64,000 nucleotides of DNA from Simmondsia chinensis. Its lineage: Eukaryota > Streptophyta > Magnoliopsida > Caryophyllales > Simmondsiaceae. The notes under the pieces were generated by a model that saw only the letters and a list, made by a program, of their open reading frames with translations, had not been told where the DNA came from and searched no databases. The stretch lies in the NCBI GenBank assembly GCA_018398585.1, contig JAGTTD010000011.1:4277001-4341000 (forward strand), written 5' to 3'. The position numbers were made by a program, and so were the translations under genes. This document shows, piece by piece, positions 43,456-54,860 of this stretch; position 1 is the stretch's first letter; the number at the start of each line of letters is the position of its first letter.

Positions 43456-44362
43456 CTATCGGGCACTACCCTGGGGTGGCCTAGGGCGGTCTCTTGGCCC
43501 TAGAGATGCCTGAGCCACTTCGGTCCTGGGTGTTATCTGCATGACATCCTCCGCCAGGATATACTTGTTGACCTTCCGCCATAATTCGTCGACGGTGGAA
43601 GGCGGCCCCTTTGCCAATGCGAATTTAAAGTTGTAATTCTGCAACCCATTAATAAAGGCGGTGATGGCCGTTTCATCAGACAAGGTAGCGACATCGATCA
43701 TGGCTCGCGTAAACCGCTTCACATAACTCCTCAAGGGCTCAGTTTCATACTGTTGCAACTTGAGAACATGCGCCGCCGTCCTCCTTCTTCTTTTATTATT
43801 AATGAAGTGCCGAACGAACCTTTCGGAGAGGTCCCTGAAGCTATCCACAGAAGAATTTGGAAGGGAGGAGAACCAATTTTATGTGACCCCCTTTAAGGTA
43901 GCAGGAAAACATTTACACCAAATGTCCTCCCCCACATCTTGTAGATACATCCGGGCCATAAAAGCTGGCCAAATGATCTTCAGGGTCTTGAGTTCCATCA
44001 AATAGATCGATGTTCGAGACTTTTACCTTCCCTGCCGAAGCTGACAGAATCCAGGATGAGAATGGTGAGTAAGTCCCTGGCACGACGTAGGATGTGGCCG
44101 GTCTAGGGGCACTCCAGGAGTTCCTCCTGGCATGATTAAGATAAGCGCTTGACGTAGAAGCAGTAGCCCCGCTTAGGTTTTGAGCTTGGGTATGGGGGGA
44201 TGCCGTGGTGGAATGATCAGGTTCTGGGACATATTCTGTATTGGCGGGTGTATGTGAAAAGAACTGGCGTATTTGCTATTGGAGCTGCTCAAACTGGCCC
44301 TGGGTTACGTAATCGGTGTTGTAGGGCCCCCCGTGAGCGGTAGATCGACTGGTGTTTGACAT
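43456..44362 (-). pseudogene. Tat gag
   Basis: Starts at ATG 44362 (MSNTSRSTAHGGPY), 40 bases inside the 5' LTR. A TAG interrupts the N-terminus after QFEQLQ. The gag core is present: LFDGTQDPEDHLASF, ARMYLQDVGEDIWCKCF, NWFSSLPNSSVDSF (after a stop), ERFVRHFINNKRRRRTAAH, LRSYVKRFTRAMIDVA and FINGLQNYNFKFAL. The DP-DHL and W-LP blocks are the usual gypsy gag landmarks. It would form the virus-like particle core. Confidence 0.92.
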
Positions 44363-44379
44363 GGGAAGGTTAGTAATGC

Positions 44380-44397
44380 CCTTCCCACAGACGGCGC
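44380..44397 (-). promoter_or_regulatory. Primer binding site of the Tat element
   Basis: The minus strand leaves the LTR with ATAGGCGCCGTCTGTGGGAA. The GGCGCCGTCTGTGGG block is a common primer binding sequence of plant Tat/Athila-type gypsy elements. I do not assign the tRNA. Confidence 0.7.
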
Positions 44398-44401
44398 CTA
44401 T

Positions 44402-44712
44402 TGTTTCGGGATTTTTTGGTTGGGTTCTTGAGGGTAGAACTAGGCTCAAGTTCCTTGGCTTTCTCCTGGGGTCTCTTCCCCTATTTATAGGGGATTAAGT
44501 GCGTGGGTAGCAAGTAACGGGGGTAGGGTACCGCCTGGTTCCCTCAGCCAATAGGGGTATTGGTGATTTCTAGAGGTGAGATCACTTAGGTGGGGGTGTC
44601 CAAGGAGGCGGTGGTGTCCCCTGGGCCGTATACCGCCTGGTGGCGGTTACGCAGGGGGGCGGCAATGGCTCCTGGGCCCTGTACCGCCTGGGTGTAACTT
44701 TTGTATTCATAA
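44402..44712 (-). repeat. 5' LTR of the Tat element
   Basis: A 311-bp partner of 30554-30916, lacking one copy of the internal ~52-bp unit. Its outer end reads TTCATAA where the other LTR has CTCATCA, so the terminal CA has become AA. TSD GTTTC follows at 44713-44717. Confidence 0.92.
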
Positions 44713-44855
44713 GTTTCTTATTTATTTATTTTTCAAAATGATCCTTAATATTTTATTTATGACAAAATTAGTTCCTTATTTTTAAAATTTTTACTTTATT
44801 CTGGTCACTAGGTGGGGCACTAGCTTTGTCACAAATAAATTATTAGAGAGTATTT

Positions 44856-44990
44856 CAAAGAAAAGTCCTCAGAAACAGCCTCTCGGTAAGGTATCACCCT
44901 GAAGGGGTAAGGCTGCGTACATCCTACCCCTCCCAGACCTTGCTTATGCGGGAGCCCTTGAAGCAGTAGGCCTATTGTTGTTGTTGTTGT
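44856..44990 (+). mobile_element. RTE LINE or SINE 3'-end fragment
   Basis: 135 bp of the RTE-type tail (CCTCAGAAACAGCCTCTCGG ... GGCTGCGTACATCCTACC ... GCTTATGCGGGAGCCCTTG) with a TTGTTGTTGTTG end. It is flanked by AGAGTATTT (44847-44855 and 44991-44999). Confidence 0.75.
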
Positions 44991-45269
44991 AGAGTATTTA
45001 AAAAAAAAAAAAAGATATGGAAGTAATTTAAACAAAGTTACAAATATTATATACCATTTTGACTAAAAAAATATAAGAAACCAATTTAAATAAATTTAAA
45101 ATGTTAAAAATCAAAATGAGTAATTTACTCTAATGAAACATGTATATTTCCATATATCCGACGCGATGTTTGGAAGTTTGAGGTCTTAGTAATTCTTGTT
45201 CATGTAAGGGAAGAGGGGTATATTTCCATATATCTGACGAGGTGTCTGGAAGTTTAAATATTTTATTTG

Positions 45270-45520
45270 TTTGAATTTTCTAAGTTAATTTTTTTAATTT
45301 AAATACAAGTCTAAAAGGAACAAAAGCTGTGGGGCAAAGCCAAAAACAAGCAGCAAACAAACCGAATAAGGAAAACACAACATCTACACTACTCAAAACC
45401 ACCACAAACCAAAAAAAGCTACAAGCCAAACTACAACCAATACCAACAAAAACGAAAGTGCTACCTCCACGCCAAAACAGCACACCAATAAAATAAAATA
45501 AAAAGACGCATATAAAATTG
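45270..45520 (-). mobile_element. Possible L1 3' fragment
   Basis: Purine/A-rich on the plus strand, with the composition of the other minus-strand L1 tails (no coding, C-A rich, T-run at the left end TTAATTTTTTTAATT). Neither border is sharp. Confidence 0.4.
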
Positions 45521-45729
45521 AATCAAAATAACACAGAAAAAGTTACTTACAACCCCAAAAAACACCTACAGACAACCCCTAAAAGAGGAATGCACCTGAT
45601 GAAGGGATAAAATGTGCTACAGCCTCGGACTTGTGTTGGCTTACTCCCCTAGATTTGCCAAACTTCCTACCCTCGGTACTATGTCTTAAAGGGTGCTAAT
45701 GACGATTTCATTGACATCGGTCAAATTGA

Positions 45730-46960
45730 AGACCAAGCTCACAACTTAACTTTTTCAAGTTTGCTTAGAGAATCGTTAGTGTAACTATATTACATGGTCT
45801 ATTACATGCTACAACCCAAATTTGTAGTACTAAACCAATAGAATATCATGGATACTCCCCGTTACAACTTGTTATTGGACAAAGGGCAGATATACCACAT
45901 CTACTAACTTTTGGTTGCTTTGTGTTTTGTAGCAATTACTCCATCTTAGCGCACAAATATTGGTCCACAAAAGAGAGATTTTTACTGCACAGTTTGTTGA
46001 TTTTTAAATTTGATGAAACAATGTTTCAAAACTGCAGGGAAAACAAGAGTTGGGAAAGGAAGAACTTGATGTGAATAGAATCATTCACTTATAAAAGGTT
46101 GCGAATCAATTATCAGATGCATCCACTAATACAGGGATAGCATTGAAATCACATGCCTCTGCTATAAATGCTTCTGCTTGAATTGATATACTAAACAAAC
46201 AATCTTTCAAGATATTGGCAAATTCTTCTATTATGCATAAGAAGCATGGTGGACCTATTAGTTCCAACACAAAAATCCCTCTATCATTTGTGAGACTCAT
46301 GAAGAAAACACCCTTGAGGAGGTAATATTACAAAAATAAGGAGAAGGTGTGATAAAACTTTTAAAGAATGTCAAGTACCTGAAACTAGCGAAACCAATGA
46401 AAATATAGAAATTTATGAAGATGAACAGATCTCGATAAATTATGAGATACTATGGAATCAAAATGAGACTATTCCATATCTTCACAAAAATTTATATATC
46501 ATTGAAGTTTTACTTCACACACTAGCTTCAAAAGAAAAGTAAAATAGATATCCAACAAATTCTCTCAAGTGAGAAACCTAGCAAATTTATTATGAAAGCA
46601 TTATTTATAACAATTATCAAGAAACTGGTATATAAGATTGGCATAGCACTTCCTTAGAAATGCCTTTATTGGCATATCCCTTTTTTTGGGGGGAGGGGGG
46701 AGGGATGAGATGGATTAAGAGTATTAACTATGACATTGTACTCTTTTAGGGTTGCTGTCCTGTCGGAACCTTAAGATCAAGATCTAAAAGGGAGATGTTG
46801 TAAATATTAGTTATTCTTTATGTGTAATCTTTATGGATCATACTAGATATTATCAAATGCCCAAAGAGTTGTGATCTTATTTTTATCAAACCTTCTTAGT
46901 ATGTATATGTGTGTGTGTGTGGGTATATATATTCTATAAAGGTAAGAATAGAGCCTCATG
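45730..46960 (+). pseudogene. Relic of a Ty1/copia element with 3' LTR start
   Basis: On the plus strand decayed integrase is visible around 45790-45960: MVYYMLQPKFVV, DTPRYNLLLDKGQ and TPS, stop, RTNIGPQKRDF. Scattered pol remnants follow. At 46779-46796 a purine tract (ATCTAAAAGGGAGATG) precedes TGTTGTAAATATTAG, which looks like the polypurine tract and the beginning of a 3' LTR at about 46794. No intact domain remains. Confidence 0.6.
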
Positions 46961-46989
46961 CTTTATGGACGCCCTCTCAAGAGAGAGAA

Positions 46990-47745
46990 TCCCAAGACCT
47001 CAACTTACGAAATAAAGAGAAGAGCACGGGAGGGAAGATGATCCCGAATAGAACACCGCACTCTCATGACTGGCATTAGCTAACCAAGCAGCTGACCTAT
47101 TTACCTCTCTGAAAACATGATTGAGAGAAATCTGCTTAGTAGAATAACTGATGGTCCAAAAATCTTCCATGATGGTCGAAATATTCACAGGAATGAAGTA
47201 CGACCCCTTGCGTGCCTTAATAACAACCTCATTATCCCCTTCGATAATGATTCTCCGAGCATGTTTCCTAACATGCTTAGAAAAGAGCATCTCTAGTAGC
47301 AACAGTCTTAGCCACAATAATGAACGCATCCCCAAACTTTTCTCGATCCTGTAAAAATGATATCATCATGTTCATCACAATCAATAAAACCAACCGCAGA
47401 CATGTTCCTACTTCTAAACCCATCAAAATTAGCCTTCATCAATCCTTACTCGGATGGAGGACAGGAAACCCATTTTGATGATTTTTGTTAGTTCTATAAT
47501 GAGGGTTGTTTCTCATCATCCCTTTCTCCAGCTTACTAAGGAAGGCCCATTTATAAGCCATATGTTTAGCCAAGATAACCAGCTTGATAGAAGGAGACTT
47601 AACGCTTTTGAATAAGGCATTATTTCCGTCCTTCCAAATTTGCCAACAAAGGACAACAAACTTAGAGAGATTTCTATGCCTTCTGCATATTCTTAACTCC
47701 TTGGCAAAAGAGTGACCATGGGGGATTGATGTTGGAATTGGTGTT
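46990..47745 (-). pseudogene. L1 LINE ORF2 C-terminus: RNase H-like domain
   Basis: From 47740 the minus strand shows GHSFAKELRICRRHRN and VVLCWQIWKDGNNALF, the segment between the zinc finger and RNase H in plant L1 proteins. KANFDGFRSRNMSAVGF follows. RNase H remnants are at 47335-47000: RRIIIEGDNEVVIKA and FREVNRSAAWLAN. Frames are broken. It continues upstream at 49765-50066, beyond two later insertions. Confidence 0.75.
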
Positions 47746-49502
47746 CTAAAAAACTCAATTAGTTAGTTTTAAGTATTAAATAAATAAAATTATTTTATTT
47801 ATTTATTGTCTGATTATATTTTACAAGTCAAATATGTGTTTGATTATTTTTTCTAAAAGGTTCCATGAGATAAACGTAGTCCATGATGATATGTCAAGTT
47901 TGGTTTAAGTGGTCAATGAAATTAATCCACAGATACACTTAAATCAAACTAGTTATATGTTGTCAAAGTATGTTTGTAGTTGATGATAAGTTTGAACAAC
48001 TTGTCTAATAAGATTATAATATAATACTTTTGATGACTTGTCTTAGTCATGTGGATAAGGATCCAAAAGTTTATGTTGGTATTATCTATATGATTGGAAC
48101 ACTGATCAGGATCACTTGAATTAGTTGTTTCTTTACTGCTATAAGAAATAATTAATTACGTAAGGCAATAAATCTAAATCCAGGAAATAGTATAAACTCG
48201 TGCATGGATTGTTTGTTGCTTTAATGCGCTAAAAGGTTAGTCACATCGTGTTGACTTAAATCTTACTGCGTTGGTTAACTGCATAAAGTGTAGAGAAAAC
48301 AGGTACTTTACGTGGAATGTATAGTCTCTTACGAGATAAAGATGTCCCCTTAGTTGATTTGCAAGTATATGAGCAGATTTTAGAATCTTTAGCCAAAGTA
48401 TTTCATATTTTTGACATTTAGAATTAATACATAAATGTTTTTTGTATTATAGAATTGTTTGAGAAGGGCGAGTTGGGAACTATGGCAAAAGATGTGAGAA
48501 AAATAACGATAGTAGTTAAAGTTGCTTTTGTTCATGGATATCTAATACAGGGATTGACCGTCATAGTAAAATTATTTGGGAAATTCTTGAGTGGATATAT
48601 TTAATTCTAGAGTGCAGTAAAATTTATTTAGTGGAATTAAGTTTTACTAAATGGTAATAAATTATTATCATGAGAAAATAACCAGATTTGACATATTTGG
48701 AGCTAGAGTTATATTGTCTCCGAGATCCCTTTGCAAGCTTCAACTTAAGCATCTTTTGAAAAATATTTAAAGATGAATTCATGAGATGAATTATTTATTT
48801 ATGCGAGAAATAAATTTTTATACTAAACAAATATTCATGAGATGAATTAATAGTACGATAAATTACATCGTGTTTTAAACAAAAACAAAAAAAAGGAGGC
48901 AAAATTCTCAACCCTGCAGGATACAATGCATGATGCAAGGGGCGGCCCCTAATTGTATTATGTTTATGCTGCTGATGTCAAGCAACACTAGTTTCACACA
49001 AATACATCTTCTATGCTGATGTCATCACGACGTCACTCGATGCTTTCTTTTTTATTTAAAATGTGCGCTTTTTGTGCAGTTTTCTTTAGTGTTTTTGTTT
49101 TTTTACTTGGTTTTCTCCTACGATGAAAACCCTAAAAATTATGTTTAGGAGTTTTCTAAATTAATTGTTTAGTATAATTTTTCTAAAAAATTATTTTTCG
49201 AAAAGATTAAAGGAAAAATTGTGTTTGAGGTTTTTCCTAAAATAAATATTTTTGGGAGCCCACAATCCCGGTGCTAAAAGAAGTCATTGCAAAGAAGATT
49301 TTAAGGTATCAAGAAATCTTTTTCTATTTTCAGATTTTCAAGTCGAAGTTGGGATTCACACTTTATGTATGTTCAATTAAATATTTGATATTTAATTTAT
49401 TTTTCATTTATTCTACATATCGTGTTTATACTTGTTTTCTTCGATGTTTTTTTTTTGTCATATTATGGACCTATTAGAGTAAGATCTAAATCTAATTAAA
49501 TG
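47730..49502 (+). mobile_element. LTR-like insertion splitting the L1 fragment
   Basis: About 1.8 kb without coding frames, starting TGTTGGAATTGG. It is flanked by ATTGA at 47725-47729 and 49503-49507. The two sides of the LINE reading order join across it. A TG start fits an LTR, but the other end (AATTAAATG) is not CA, so a decayed solo LTR is only the best guess. Confidence 0.4.
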
Positions 49503-49534
49503 ATTGAATTAGATTAGGGCTAAAAAAAGCAAAA

Positions 49535-49764
49535 GCAACATTCTCAGTGCCCCAAGAGCTCCCGCCTAAGCAGGATCCGTGGGGGGGGTGCAGCCTTCCT
49601 CCGTTTAGGGTGCTACCTTGAACGGAGGCTGTTTCTAAGAACCCTCAACCTAAGGGGTGCAACACGAGGACTTCGTAGGAGGTCACCCATCTTGATACTA
49701 TTCTCGCCCAAGCATGCTTAATTTCGAAGTTCTAATGGGATGCGGTGCTTGTGTGTTGGTACCT
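49535..49764 (-). mobile_element. 5S-rRNA-derived SINE, copy D
   Basis: On the minus strand the head from about 49764 follows 5S rRNA closely: GCATCCCATTAGAACTTCG, TTAAGCATGCTTGGGCGAGA, GATGGGTGACCTCC, GAAGTCCTCGTGTTGCACCC. The RTE-type tail follows (GAAACAGCCTCCGTT ... GGAAGGCTGCA ... GATCCTGCTTAGGCGGGAGC, GGGGCACTGAGAATG). The 5S part is the best preserved of the three copies. No clean target duplication was found. Confidence 0.83.
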
Positions 49765-50066
49765 TTTTAGGTATAGATTTGAAATCACCTATCAAGGCTA
49801 TAGATCTAAAATTAAGAATTTTAAATTGCTTTTCCGCTACACCAAACTTAGGAAATATATTTGAAATATGTTCCCAATAATTGAGGCCATCCACCGCAAC
49901 GAGGTAGCCATTTCCCAAATATCCTTGGTTCATTGGCAAGGCAACATGATGTAGGAGATGTCTTCATTCTCTAATCCACACCAATCACAAGAGCGGGAGA
50001 GCCAAGGAATTCGATTAAGGAGCCAGACACTCGTTGCTAAGCCATCATTTAGAGCTTGCCAAAGAA
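49765..50066 (-). pseudogene. L1 LINE ORF2 zinc-binding region
   Basis: The minus strand encodes LNDGLATSVWLLNRIPWLS, RSCDWCGLENEDISYIML and PCQ, stop, TKDIWEMA. This is the zf-RVT (CxxC...HxxxC-like) region that follows reverse transcriptase in plant L1 elements. It is upstream in the same LINE as 46990-47745. Confidence 0.78.
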
Positions 50067-51660
50067 AGATCTTTTTTTCGATAATTAATGAGGATAAACT
50101 CGTGATATAAAAGCCGGTGCCTCAAACAAGAGACCTGAAAAGCATACAGAAAGTGTGGAAAGGGAAAAATAACAAGAAACCTGCAAAACAAGAGAGACAA
50201 GCCCAACCCCCAGAATAACACCAAAACAACAAAAAGAACACAATAGAGCAAAAGAAAAAACCACCTCCATCTCGCAGCACCAGATGCCAAATAAAAGGCA
50301 ACCGACCACAAGCAACTTGAGACAAACCAAGAAAGCCCCACCAAATAAGGCACCGAAGACAAACGCCCAGAAGCAGGAATAACCAACTCCGAAATACTAA
50401 AATGGAACTAGAAATAAACACCCGAGCAAGCCCCAACCAAGCATTAAAAGAACAAACAACAGCATCCAACTTAGACTCGAATTACTCAACTTCCTTATAA
50501 ATCATGTCCCCAAGGAGCTCTGGAGTCAATTGTTTGGCTTTTTTGTCACACTTTTTCCTAGCTCTTAGCTTCTTCATGGAGTTCAATTGCAAGTTAACAA
50601 ATTTAAATTGCCCAAACATCTCACAGTTTGTCTTTTTCTTTCGGGATTTCGAACTCCTACTAACCTTAACTTGCCTGACCATATCATTAACACTAAGTTG
50701 GAAAATGATTCATCGTTGTCATGATCAATAAAAGCTGCATCGGGGCCAAAACCTGGCGGGTAAGGGGGCTCAGAATCCACACTGTCATTAGGATGGCCAC
50801 ACTGGACCAAGTCCAAAGGAGGGGAAGGTTGGTGATGGCACAAAGTCTATCTTTCCATAACCTGATCCATAGGAAGGGAAGGAGCTACCAAACTGTCCCC
50901 CATGATATCAATGTTGTGCTCTACACCCTCGGACTCTAGCCTCGAAGGCATGGTGAAACCCTATTCTACATTATCTAGCAATTGCTCCTCCACAGTTCGG
51001 CCCTCATGTTGAACACCAGCCATCACCTTCTTTATCTTTGCGAGAATGTCGAGGCCCTGTATGCATCTAAAATCTCACGCCTTTCTTTAATTCCAACCAA
51101 GAATATAGTCTAGCCAAGTGGTAGGCTTGACGCTAAATTCTCCTGTGCTTGTGAAGCCCTAACAGAGCTTATCTTCCACTTTCGACTTTGGAACGGGGAC
51201 CCCCAACACATGGTTGAGAATCGACTAGGACATTTATCAACAACCCAATGATCAAGCCAAAAGTTAACCTTCTGGCCATTCCCAATCTTCTATCTTAAAC
51301 CTTTGCTCATGATAGACTTGGCGGCCAAAATTCCCTTCCCAGCAGGGGAATTCGATTTCTTACCTTTGTAGCTCAAAAAGTTCTCCTTATTAGGATATTT
51401 GTCTCGTACTACCTGCATCCAAAGATTGTCCTCCTCCTTAATAACTTTCCACCCCAACTTACAGAGGAAAGCTAAATTAATGCCTTCTAATTTTCGATGC
51501 CCGAGACCCCCAGCCCACTTGGGCCTACAAATTTTATTCCAAGCAATCATGTTCATACCATCTTTATCCCCCGCCTACCAAAAGAATCGTCTACATAAGC
51601 TATCCCCTGTATTGCATACTTTTTTAGGAAGCTTAAAACATTACAGAGGGCATGGATTCA
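50067..51660 (-). mobile_element. L1 LINE fragments, 3' tail and ORF2 piece
   Basis: The 3' tail (50067-50475) ends TTAATTATCGAAAAAAAG on the minus strand and matches the tail at 28251. Upstream, 50482-51110 holds charged and proline-rich frames (VKVSRSSKSRKKKTN, PPYPPGFGPDA) that may be ORF1. At 51600-51290 the end of an L1 reverse transcriptase is clear: MNMIAWNKICRPKWAGGLG, INLAFLCKLGWKVI and LWMQVVRDKYP. INFWLD-type sequence follows near 51270. The last piece may belong to the same LINE as 46990-50066, with the 50067-51110 part nested in it. Confidence 0.65.
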
Positions 51661-51685
51661 AGGAAGGACTGAATTACAGTCACTC

Positions 51686-51727
51686 TCCTAGCCTTTTGTG
51701 TGTGTGTGTGTGTGTGTATATATATCT
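51686..51727. repeat. (TG)n(TA)n microsatellite
   Basis: About eleven TG units followed by four TA units. Confidence 0.9.
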
Positions 51728-52344
51728 GTGTACTTTAAAGAATATAATCAGACTGCATAATCAATGGCAAATGCAGGTCATTTTGGACAAGGTCAAGAAC
51801 GTGTGGAGAATTGTGGCAAAACTTTAAAATGATTGTATATATTGATTTACTAGGACATTTATCACAGGGTAAGACATGGCAAACGCACAAAAAACCTTGA
51901 CAGTTTAATGTAAGGATTTCATCCTCAACTTGGATATGCATGTTTATAAAATGAGTTTAGTATGGTTCTAAGTAAATGGTTTTGGATTTTTTTTTTTTTT
52001 TTTTAAGAAAAAGGTGAATGGTTTATGCCAACATTTCTAAATAAAATATAAGTTATTTCTCTCCAATTATGTAAATGCATACATTTTAATTTTTGTTCCT
52101 TTAGATATCTTATATTCTCATTTTTGAAAACAATAAAATTGAATTTTGGGTCAACTCTTTGATTTAAAAAAAAAAGTTGGATAACTTGAATCGGGTCAAA
52201 AATTAGAAGGTTTCTAGTCGGATCAAAAGTTCAGGTTTGAGTTATTTATACTGTTGGTCCCTTATCTTTTTAAATTTATTTAAATTGGTTCCTAAGCTTT
52301 TCGTTTGTTTAAATTGATTTTTTGTCTTTGTAACTTTGTTCAAA
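51728..52344. other. Unassigned AT-rich sequence
   Basis: Contains a T-run near 51987-52004; no gene recognised. Confidence 0.5.
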
Positions 52345-52347
52345 TTA

Positions 52348-52824
52348 GGCTGCTCCTAACGGGAGGCCAAAATATGAGGCTCCAAAGATTTTGGGGCTCC
52401 TTGGGAGCCCAAGCGCAAACCCCTTTTTTTCTTTTTTCTTTTTTTAATTTAAAATACTTAAAATGTAATGTTTTGACTGTTTTTGAGTTAAAATGTTAAG
52501 TTTTGATCTTAATTTTTTATTTTATTTCAATAATTATATATGAATTTTCAAAAAAATAATTTTGATCCTCAATAAGCTATTTAGTTAGTTATTTTTATTA
52601 ATCATGTATTGTTTTCAATCTATTTTCATCATATATTTTGAAATAATAAAAATAAAATCAACCATTAATATAAATCAACCATTAAAATAACTAAAAAATA
52701 AAAAAAATGGTTAAAAAAGGGACATTATTAGAGTGGTTAAGCCCCATTTTTCAATGAAGCCCCTTTTATTGCTAATGTGGCAAAAAATGAGGCTTGAAAA
52801 AATGGGGCATGGTTGGGATGGGTC
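52348..52824. mobile_element. Possible PIF/Harbinger-type (Tourist-like) MITE
   Basis: A 477-bp element with a TTA flank on both sides (52345-52347, 52825-52827). The ends are imperfect inverted repeats: GGCTGCTCCTAACGG on the left and GACCCATCCCAACCATG read from the right. Both halves carry GAGGCTC/GGGGCTT-type blocks in opposite orientation. TTA duplications and a G-C-rich tip fit Harbinger MITEs. Confidence 0.6.
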
Positions 52825-53071
52825 TTAGTCGTCTTAGTCCCTCAACTTTTTCTTTTGTTTAAATCGTTGTTTAATAGTTTTATTTCATGATAAAACTAAT
52901 CCTTTATCTTCATAATTCTTAACCAATGATAAATTAATTTGAATAAAATTATAAAAAAGGGGAACAAATCTAAATAAAAAAAGGGATGAATCAAATTGAA
53001 TAAATTAAATATATGAGAGATATAAATAACTCGTGCGAGATTTTATAAAATAATTTCTGATGTGTCTAAAT

Positions 53072-53798
53072 TAGGGGTGTAAGCAATCTAAGTTGCTCAT
53101 GAGTGGTTCGATTAAAACTCGATTCGAACTCGAATAAACCGAGTTCGAGTATCAAAACATACTCGATTAATAAACGAGTACGAGTCGAGTAGTGAAATAT
53201 TCGGCTTGATACTTGATTAAATACTCGAGTTGATACTCGATTAAATACTTGAATCGATACTCGATTAAATACTCGACTCGATGCTCGATTAAATACTTAA
53301 CTCGATACTCGAATTGGCACTCGACTCGATACTCGACTCTTATGAAGTAGTTCTTGTGTATTATTTTCTTTTGAAATGGATGACTTATGACATCAATAGT
53401 AGAATAAAATGAGGAAGATTGAATTCCTTATAAAAGGTGACATGTTACATTTGTGGTAAAGTGAAAGAACTTGTATTTGGTTTGCTTGTATTTTTTGAAA
53501 CTTAAGTTTTGATGCATATCTGCTATTAATATGTCAATGATTTATGGTTGTATATGTTAAAATATAGTATGAGCAATAATTGAGTATCCAAATTAAGTAT
53601 ATCTAATATTCAAGTGTATGCAATGATATTATAATAGAGATAATTTGTTAAACGTTTATATGCACAATGAACGTTCATATTATAATCGAGTTCGAGTACC
53701 CGAATAATTAATCAAGTTCGAGTCCAGTACTGAAATACTCTGCTCGACTCGACTCGACTCGACTTGGCTCGATTCGACTCGACTCGACTTCACCCCTA
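53072..53798. mobile_element. Non-autonomous hAT-type element rich in CTCGA
   Basis: A 727-bp element with ends TAGGGGTGTAAGC and, read from the right, TAGGGGTGAAGTCGAG. It is flanked by GTCTAAAT (53064-53071) and GTCGAAAT (53799-53806), 7 of 8 identical. Both arms are filled with ACTCGA/TCGAGT repeats, giving long irregular inverted arms around an AT-rich centre. No coding frame. Confidence 0.85.
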
Positions 53799-53859
53799 GT
53801 CGAAATTAATATATAAGCCCAAAGCACTATGTTAAGGCTAAAAAGAAGTAGAACGTTGG

Positions 53860-54360
53860 GCACGTATCAATTTTAAATCCTTCCAGGCAGTTCTTCTTAC
53901 CGCTGATGAACTCCAAATCTCCGATCGAATAAACCCTAATTGTAAGTTAAACTGGCGTTCTTCTCCTCTTTTTCACTCAAATTTAATCTTCTTTTCTTTT
54001 TGTTTTTCCTTCTCTGATTTTGAATTTGCAATGTTGAATTTGCTGTTCTAGGTCAGCTTTGATTGTCCAATTTTTTATTTTTGTTCATTTCTCAATTTAA
54101 TCTTGGCTGGTTTTGATCTTCAAGATCTTAATCTATAGGTACTCTTTCGCCTCGCCTGGTTGGTTTTTTGGTATAGAAATTTTTGTTAAGAACTCTACGT
54201 GTGAGTCAAATGTGAGTCCTATGTTGGAGTTGTATCCACCTAATGCTAATTGGTTTTAGGATAAAACCCTACTCGGGCTTATAGGCGGATCTCGTATGTG
54301 CCAACTCTGTGGTCGGTTGTGTATAATATGTAATTTGTCTGTTGATTAAGCGCCCTAGCA
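53860..54360 (+). other. Leader-like sequence resembling a gene 5' end
   Basis: CTTACCGCTGATGAACTCC ... AATAAACCCTAATT is followed by GTAAGTTAA (53941), a good 5' splice site. T-rich sequence with CTGTTCTAG (about 54045-54053) could be the acceptor. This looks like a plant 5' untranslated exon and first intron, but I found no downstream coding exon. It may be a gene fragment or chance. Confidence 0.25.
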
Positions 54361-54698
54361 TTTGAAATTTGCTAGTGCATGTGGCATCACACACCACTTT
54401 TTTAACCGGATGTTTGCGTCAACTTGTGTGCACCTTGACTAATTCTCAGGTCTATAACCCCATGGTTGCTCCCAGGGAATAGTTTGCAGTCAATTACAAG
54501 CAAGGACAAAAACAATGAGTTCAACAGGAATAACCACATTACATAAATTTTTTTTCTTGACATATCTCAAATTTGCACTTAGTATGATTCACATAAATTC
54601 ATAGCTGTTCATTCAATTCGAAAAATTCAGCTAATTTAAAGCAAATCTTGCTAAAAAGACAAAACAAAAATATAACATAAAATCAAACTACTCTGTGG

Positions 54699-54850
54699 TG
54701 CATTTGTTGAAAGTAAATGCACCATGCATTTTGACATATTAAGTAATTTTTGAACCATTTATGTATAAATACACTTCTAACCATGCATTTGTATGTATAA
54801 TGTTACTTAATATGATAAAGTGTATGGTGCATTTGTTTTTAACAAATGCA
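54699..54850. mobile_element. Small foldback MITE
   Basis: 152 bp whose two ~52-bp arms are inverted copies (TGCATTTGTTGAAAGTAAAT ... CATATTAAGTAA; from the right TGCATTTGTTAAAAACAAAT ... CATATTAAGTAA) around a ~48-bp loop. No clear target duplication. Confidence 0.7.
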
Positions 54851-54860
54851 TTTGATCCTT

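Larger units (their letters stand above)
30554..44712 (-). mobile_element. Ty3/gypsy retrotransposon, Tat lineage (Retand-like), complete
   Basis: A 14.2-kb element with LTRs at 30554-30916 and 44402-44712 and a perfect target duplication GTTTC (30549-30553, 44713-44717). On the minus strand: primer site, gag, protease, reverse transcriptase, RNase H, a second archaeal-type RNase H (the Tat hallmark) and integrase (44362-39259). Between integrase and the 3' LTR, on the opposite strand, lie a spliced Transposase_28-like gene, two tandem repeat arrays and an F-box-like gene. As I recall, Silene Retand elements also have antisense frames and tandem repeats here. The LTRs differ at only about eight of ~310 aligned bases, so insertion is fairly recent. 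Confidence 0.95.

Noticed and set aside
45730..46960. Functional copia pol on the plus strand
   Set aside because: Only scattered integrase words remain and stops occur every few dozen codons.
53860..54360. Intact host gene starting near 53.9 kb
   Set aside because: Only a leader-like exon and splice sites are visible; no coding exon with recognisable protein follows.
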